Assembly (NCBI GenBank): GCA_963978905.1
Contig: OZ022257.1
Coordinates: forward strand, 17,255,664-17,319,663
Source: Trichostrongylus colubriformis
Lineage: Eukaryota > Nematoda > Chromadorea > Rhabditida > Trichostrongylidae
Direction: 5' to 3'
Length of the DNA: 64,000 nt
The translations under genes and the position numbers were made by a program. Of the stretch, positions 59,841-64,000 are shown in pieces. The notes below the pieces were generated by a model. It saw only the letters and a program-made list of their open reading frames with translations. It was not told the origin of the DNA and made no database searches. The first letter of the stretch is position 1, and each line of letters opens with the position of its first letter.

Positions 59841-60605
59841 ATGTGGCTCTTTTACTTCCTTAGCCTTGCTCTTGTGATCGGATTCTATAATGGAATGGTC
59901 AACGCGGTAAGTCGGTACCCGAATCAGGCATGGAGCTCAGTGGGATCGGCATCCTTTTCTTGTACCGTTGTGATACGAAAGTTTGAAACATGCTCGTAGG
60001 AAAATTCGTATATTGTACGATTTCTATGGTAACAGGGCAATCAAATCTAAGCATGGCGCTATGTGTAGTTTCACATAATGAGTATACTCCTCTATTTTAA
60101 ACTTCGAGTTCCACGCGGCACAGCAATTTTTTGTTAGCATTCATGCAGTTGACTATGAACTTAAAGCAGCGCTCTTTTGTAGCTACGCTTGAAGGTGGAA
60201 GGGAGTAGTGCTGAAAGGTAGAAGGGAGGAATCATTATTGTAAAAATATGGAGCCACTCTAGTGTGTTTTCGTAAAAGGTCGGAAGAATGCTCTGCATGT
60301 GATGACGCCAGATATAGAATATTCGCGGAAGCATTACTATACCCAGAGTTCCGAGGGCTTCCAATAACCCCAGTTCTATTAATGATTCTCTCTAGGGAAT
60401 GGTTGAACACTTACAGGTCAATTTTCAGAGACCGTCATATGCTGACTCTATGAGGAGGTTGATGGAGAATTCGAGGTCTTACGTGACTCGCCCCGTGTGG
60501 ATGTGGACCACGACCACGACCCAGGAAACTATTCCCGAAGATGTAAACTCTGCGGAAGGTGTTGCGACTGGTAACATTAGTGAGGATTTTGAGAACGACA
60601 ACTAG
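59841..60605 (+). CDS. Small secreted protein, copy 4
   Basis: Exon 1 (59841-59906) encodes the signal peptide (MWLFYFLSLALVIGFYN, then GMVNA) and ends at GTAAGT. Exon 2 (60396-60605) begins GMVEHLQVNFQRPSYADSMR and ends SEDFENDN then TAG, giving 91 residues. The one-residue difference is an in-frame loss of a Glu codon in the acidic tail. The Trp/Thr block reads RPVWMWTTTTTQ, with Met for Thr. AATAAA lies at 60629-60634. All splice sites match those of the other three copies. Confidence 0.72.
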
Positions 60606-61179
60606 AGTGCTACATTCTACTGCAAAATAATAAATATTTTTCACAAGGCGCGCTGTAGATAGTACTGACATGCACGAGATAAGAGCACACTGGATAGGTA
60701 ATCTTCTTGTGATCATCTACTGATATCATCAGAGCCGTTTTCTTCAATACTGCTATATCTCTCTAAAAAGTAGCATTTTCTTCTGAAGAATGAACATGAA
60801 TCACAAAAGAATCTTGGCTGAATGTTAGAAGGAAATAATTCATGGTGTTATATTGCCATGATTTGTGAGCGCACTTTTGAGGTACAGAGAGAAGGACACC
60901 GCCACCTGAATGCACAGAATGTGCTGTGTGATAAGGCATTGGAGAATTTGTGCATTTCAAAGTGCATTTCAAAGACTTCTAAAGCCTCAAAAATATCATG
61001 AGCTTCATCCCGGCGAGAGCGAATACTAGTAGAAGAAAATCCTCTGCTTCCACTGAGCAGCAAGTGAAAGAAAAGGAATTGTTGTTGTATAGAGGAATAT
61101 AGAGAGACAAGGACTCAGGCGCCCATAGTTCTGGGACACTCTTTATTTACCATTTACACTGCGAGTCTTCCATTCCTCA

Positions 61180-61707
61180 TTGGGGATCTTGGTTTTGCGC
61201 AACATTTATGAAGATGATATCAAGATCTAAAAAGTGACACAAGGAACCGATGCTGATTCGGATCTCCAAAAGGCCATTGGTTCTGAGCTGCACTGGGCAA
61301 AGGTTGACATTCTTTCGGTTTCGTCTGAAGTGCGAGATTTTGGGTTCCTCCCACCAGCAATTTTTATTTTTTCGAGCACTATAAAATACTGGAGCAATAA
61401 CTTCGGAAAACTTCAAACATTCACAAGATTCAACCCAAGCATTCTCTTATGTCCTATTTCCAAGTATAGTTCTATGGTTTAATCTCTTCATGAAAAGAAG
61501 GATACTTTCGCTCTTGAGGGTGTACAAAATAAGATCCGGAGGCTGATGCTTTGCTTTATTCATGACGGCTATGATGATATACCGAATGGAATTGTAAGAA
61601 ACAATTTACTTGGGTTGCAGTCACTACCATTTAGGAGGAAGAGTTTAGATTTTCTTATGGCTTCAAGAATGGTAAGGTCCCGTTATACATTTCCAAATTT
61701 TTCATAG
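61180..61707 (+). pseudogene. C-terminal fragment of a non-LTR retrotransposon reverse transcriptase
   Basis: One reading frame, interrupted by two stop codons, shows the end of a reverse transcriptase: IYEDDIKI at 61204-61227 (the YxDD catalytic box, with Glu for the usual Ala), an RDFGFL segment where the family has a D-L-G-(V/F) motif, YSSMV just before a stop where a Trp is expected, KKDTFALEGVQNKIRRLML, and LGLQSLPFRRKSLDFLMASR near the end. The stops are TAA at 61228-61230 and TAA at 61480-61482. No endonuclease or N-terminal part was seen upstream. This is a dead, truncated copy, as is typical for such elements. Confidence 0.72.
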
Positions 61708-62199
61708 CCGTAAAATCCAATACAAGAGGAGCATCAGCGAAATTTTCGTCAGATAAAGGTTATTCTGTGAAAGATTTCCCACTAATTTCGATTCTTACTT
61801 TCGCCTTATAATGTGGACTGAACTCAATGAAGTATAGCGTTTTTTAAAAAAACTACTGGAAAATACTTGTAATTTCGAAGTTAAGAAGCGGAGTTGTTAT
61901 TATATTCATTTCCTAGGCAATTCATTTACTTGTGTTTCTTTCTTGTCTCATCGAATCCACATAGCATATCCATCAATAAATAAGTAAACAGTGCTATTAC
62001 ATGTTACATTCGGAAAATCGCAAAGCTAGTACGCTTTCATGTTCAGGGAACCAAGCTATCTCATGGAACAAGTTTCTAGCCATATAACCAAATTTCAAAA
62101 GAAATCATGAGGTTCGGGCGGCAGGCAACATGTCAAACAAAGAGGAAGTTCAACAACAATTGGGATTCCAAAATACTTATTCAAAAGCTTAAAAGACCC

Positions 62200-62340
62200 A
62201 TCAGAAGTCTGAAAAGTTTCGAAAATATTCTTGCAATATTTCGGCGTTTAACGCCTTCTTCAGATCTGAAACTTTGGACGTTAGCTAAAATATCTGATAT
62301 ACGTTGTATGCCACTAGCTTACGGCCCCGTCTCAAAAAAC
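62200..62340. repeat. Retroelement-like terminal sequence
   Basis: TTGCAATATTTCGGCGTTTAACGCCTTCTTCAGATCTGAAAC resembles the GAAGAAGGC..CGAAA.. sequence common at ends of Penelope-like elements, and it lies near the endonuclease fragment below. The link is an inference. Confidence 0.35.
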
Positions 62341-62535
62341 TTCCTGGTGTGACTCACCTTGTCAAAGACGTGTGGTGCAGGAAATGATGAACTCACACGG
62401 TCGCACCCTTAAATAGTCTGGGACCCTATGTGAATGGGTCGACAGTTGATATGAGAAAGATCATGCAGTAACCAAGAATGATTACTGTGATCAAGTGAAG
62501 ATATGTAGAATTGTCACGTAGTTCGTCCTTACTAT

Positions 62536-62968
62536 TTAATTCTGGCTAAACCGCTCCATTCCAAGGGCCTCCAGTACTTTTCTTTTCACAGGATTGTCTA
62601 CTGAGCAGTGCAGAACTTTAATAACGATTGTTTCATAGAAATTTACCCTTGTACGATATATGGAGAAGCTGCTATTGGGATAAGAGGGTGGATTCACTGA
62701 TGCTCTGCGGTGTTCGTCAATGCGTTTGTAAAGTAGCGTCTTACTTTCGCCAAAATATTTTTGCTCACATTCTTGGCATTCTATTAGATATACCGTCCCG
62801 CAGCTGGCATATTTTGTGGTTGCCACAATAAATACACGCCTTCCTTCCGCATTCATCCTCGAGAAGCCTTGAATATGTGAGTATGCGTTTCAAATTAGGC
62901 GGAGGACGGTAATTGGTCATATTGGGAGTGTTGAGTTGGAGAACGGTATATGATCTACTAATGGGCAA
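62536..62968 (-). pseudogene. Penelope-like retroelement fragment with GIY-YIG endonuclease domain
   Basis: The first frame (62968-about 62825) encodes PPPNLKRILTYSRL and CGRKACIYCG, a linker and Cys motif typical of Penelope-like elements. After a frameshift, the second frame (to 62536) encodes CGTVYLIECQECEQKYFGES (the VYLI and YFG halves of the GIY-YIG motif), then LLYKRIDEHRRA with the conserved Arg, and ends KVLEALGMERFSQN. No reverse transcriptase part belonging to it was seen. The frameshift makes this a pseudogene. Confidence 0.75.
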
Positions 62969-62989
62969 CCAAAAATATGCCAGCTCCGT

Positions 62990-63130
62990 GGAGCGGTATA
63001 TCTAATAGAATGCCAAGGATGTGGGCCAAAATATTTTGGAGCAATTAAGAGACGGCCCTACAAACGCACTGACGAACACAGCAGAGCACTAGTAAATCCA
63101 TCCTCTTATCCCAGTAGCAGCTTCTCCTAA
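62990..63130 (+). pseudogene. Second GIY-YIG fragment, opposite orientation
   Basis: The 47-codon frame GAVYLIECQGCGPKYFGA .. YKRTDEHSRALVNPSSYPSS is clearly related to the minus-strand fragment at 62536-62856 and stops with TAA at the same relative point (SSSFS). The two fragments are head-to-head only about 20 bases apart. Confidence 0.75.
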
Positions 63131-63206
63131 CAAACAAACAAACAAACGTACAAGGGTTCATACCTATGGAACATCCCTCCCCCCCCCCCCCCACACACAC
63201 ACACAG
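63129..63206. repeat. Simple repeats: AAAC, poly-C and AC tracts
   Basis: AAC(AAAC)n at 63129-63147, then a run of C and (CA)n at about 63176-63206. Confidence 0.9.
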
Positions 63207-64000
63207 AGACACAATCGTTATTGAGGTACTGCACCGCTAAATAGACAATTCTGTAGAAAGGAATAAGCGGTCATCACCAGAAATAAATGCTACAAAGGCA
63301 GGAAGCGACTGCGCGGATACGCGGATAAATAAATCGCCACAAAGGCAAGGAGCGGCTACGCGGATAATGGTAACGATATCACCGTCCAGGCCATTTGAGA
63401 AGCCGTGGCAGAGTATAGAGAATTATTCGCATTATTCTCTATTTTTTTCTCGTTTTCTTATCTTCTAGCTGATCTTTCGCGATGTTATGTGAAACTGATG
63501 ACTTTGCTTGAGCCTCAATGATTTGTTTTCAAGATTTTGTCAAGCCTATAAAACGTGGGAGAAAGAGAGCGAGCACGAGTTGTCTCCTTGATGTGTTGCT
63601 TTATTCTTTATTTTCATTCATTTATTACTTGTTCATTACTTCTTCCATTATTATTCTTCATTATTATTTATTACTTATTCCCATTCATTACTTATCCGTT
63701 CGTTACTTATTTTCCCTTATCATTCGGTAACATTGTTGATGTAGTCAAAGTTATTCGTATCGTCACTATTGTCTCGTATTTTTTCTAATGAGAAAATAAA
63801 AGTTCAATTACCCAAGTTTGAATCGACGGAAGTATCGACCCAAGTTTGAGGCGACGGAAGTATCGACGGTAAAGACCCGCGTAGCATATCTTCGAAGAAA
63901 TTCTATTTTTTTTATATTAGCAGTGTCTCCCTTGAGCCTTTTCTTGCATTCTATTTCTTCTCTAGGATCGAATGTCCAGGTATACGTAGACGTGGACAAT
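63207..64000. other. End of window without recognised gene
   Basis: A/T-rich sequence with an ATTACTT/ATTATT-rich stretch at about 63600-63730. Short frames at 63518-63788 are products of this composition. Confidence 0.5.

Larger units (their letters stand above)
56400..60970. repeat. Large inverted repeat, block 2, inverted duplicate of block 1
   Basis: Arms at about 56400-57870 and 59690-60970 flank a loop. The loop is the reverse complement of the block 1 loop: 57870-58560 matches 49715-49320, and 58560-59700 matches 49320-48205. The whole block is thus an inverted copy of 46340-51360, with copy 3 corresponding to copy 2 and copy 4 to copy 1. Block 2 carries an extra insertion at 57915-58208. 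Confidence 0.85.

Overview
The window is eukaryotic DNA. Genes are split into many short exons with GT..AG introns, gene density is low, and A/T-rich introns and spacers carry Tc1/mariner elements, MITEs and retroelement remnants. The main gene is a LAR-type receptor tyrosine phosphatase whose layout matches nematode ptp-3. Together with the mariner load and a local expansion of small secreted proteins, this suggests a parasitic clade V (strongylid or hookworm-like) nematode. That assignment is an inference; no species-diagnostic sequence was recognised.

Positions 1-42480 are dominated by one plus-strand gene. I could build a complete 33-exon open reading frame from 4034 to 41911 (1464 codons plus stop) in which every exon junction keeps frame. 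It encodes a signal peptide, five fibronectin type III (FN3) domains, a membrane-proximal region with an RRRR furin-type site, one transmembrane helix, and two tandem phosphatase domains (D1, D2). The signal-peptide exon joins directly to an FN3 exon and no Ig domains are seen, so this is the short, B-like form of LAR/ptp-3. Any Ig-containing long form would have to start upstream of the window. Intron 9 (24725-30458) holds extra open reading frames that may be an alternative first exon and/or a nested gene. Introns 1 and 8 carry two mariner elements, and several introns carry MITE copies.

Positions 42480-46340 have no convincing gene. They contain a 1.1 kb foldback element, a dispersed repeat copy and one possible minus-strand exon.

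Positions 46340-61000 hold the most unusual structure: two large inverted repeats (46340-51360 and 56400-60970), which are themselves inverted copies of each other. Each carries a divergent pair of two-exon genes for a cysteine-poor secreted protein of 91-92 residues, giving four copies in - + - + order. The 5 kb spacer between them has a possible small secreted peptide ORF and a tRNA-like repeat. A related tRNA-like insertion, flanked by a 12-bp duplication, sits in only one of the two duplicated blocks.

Positions 61000-64000 are retroelement debris: the C-terminal part of a non-LTR reverse transcriptase, and two opposed GIY-YIG endonuclease fragments of Penelope type.
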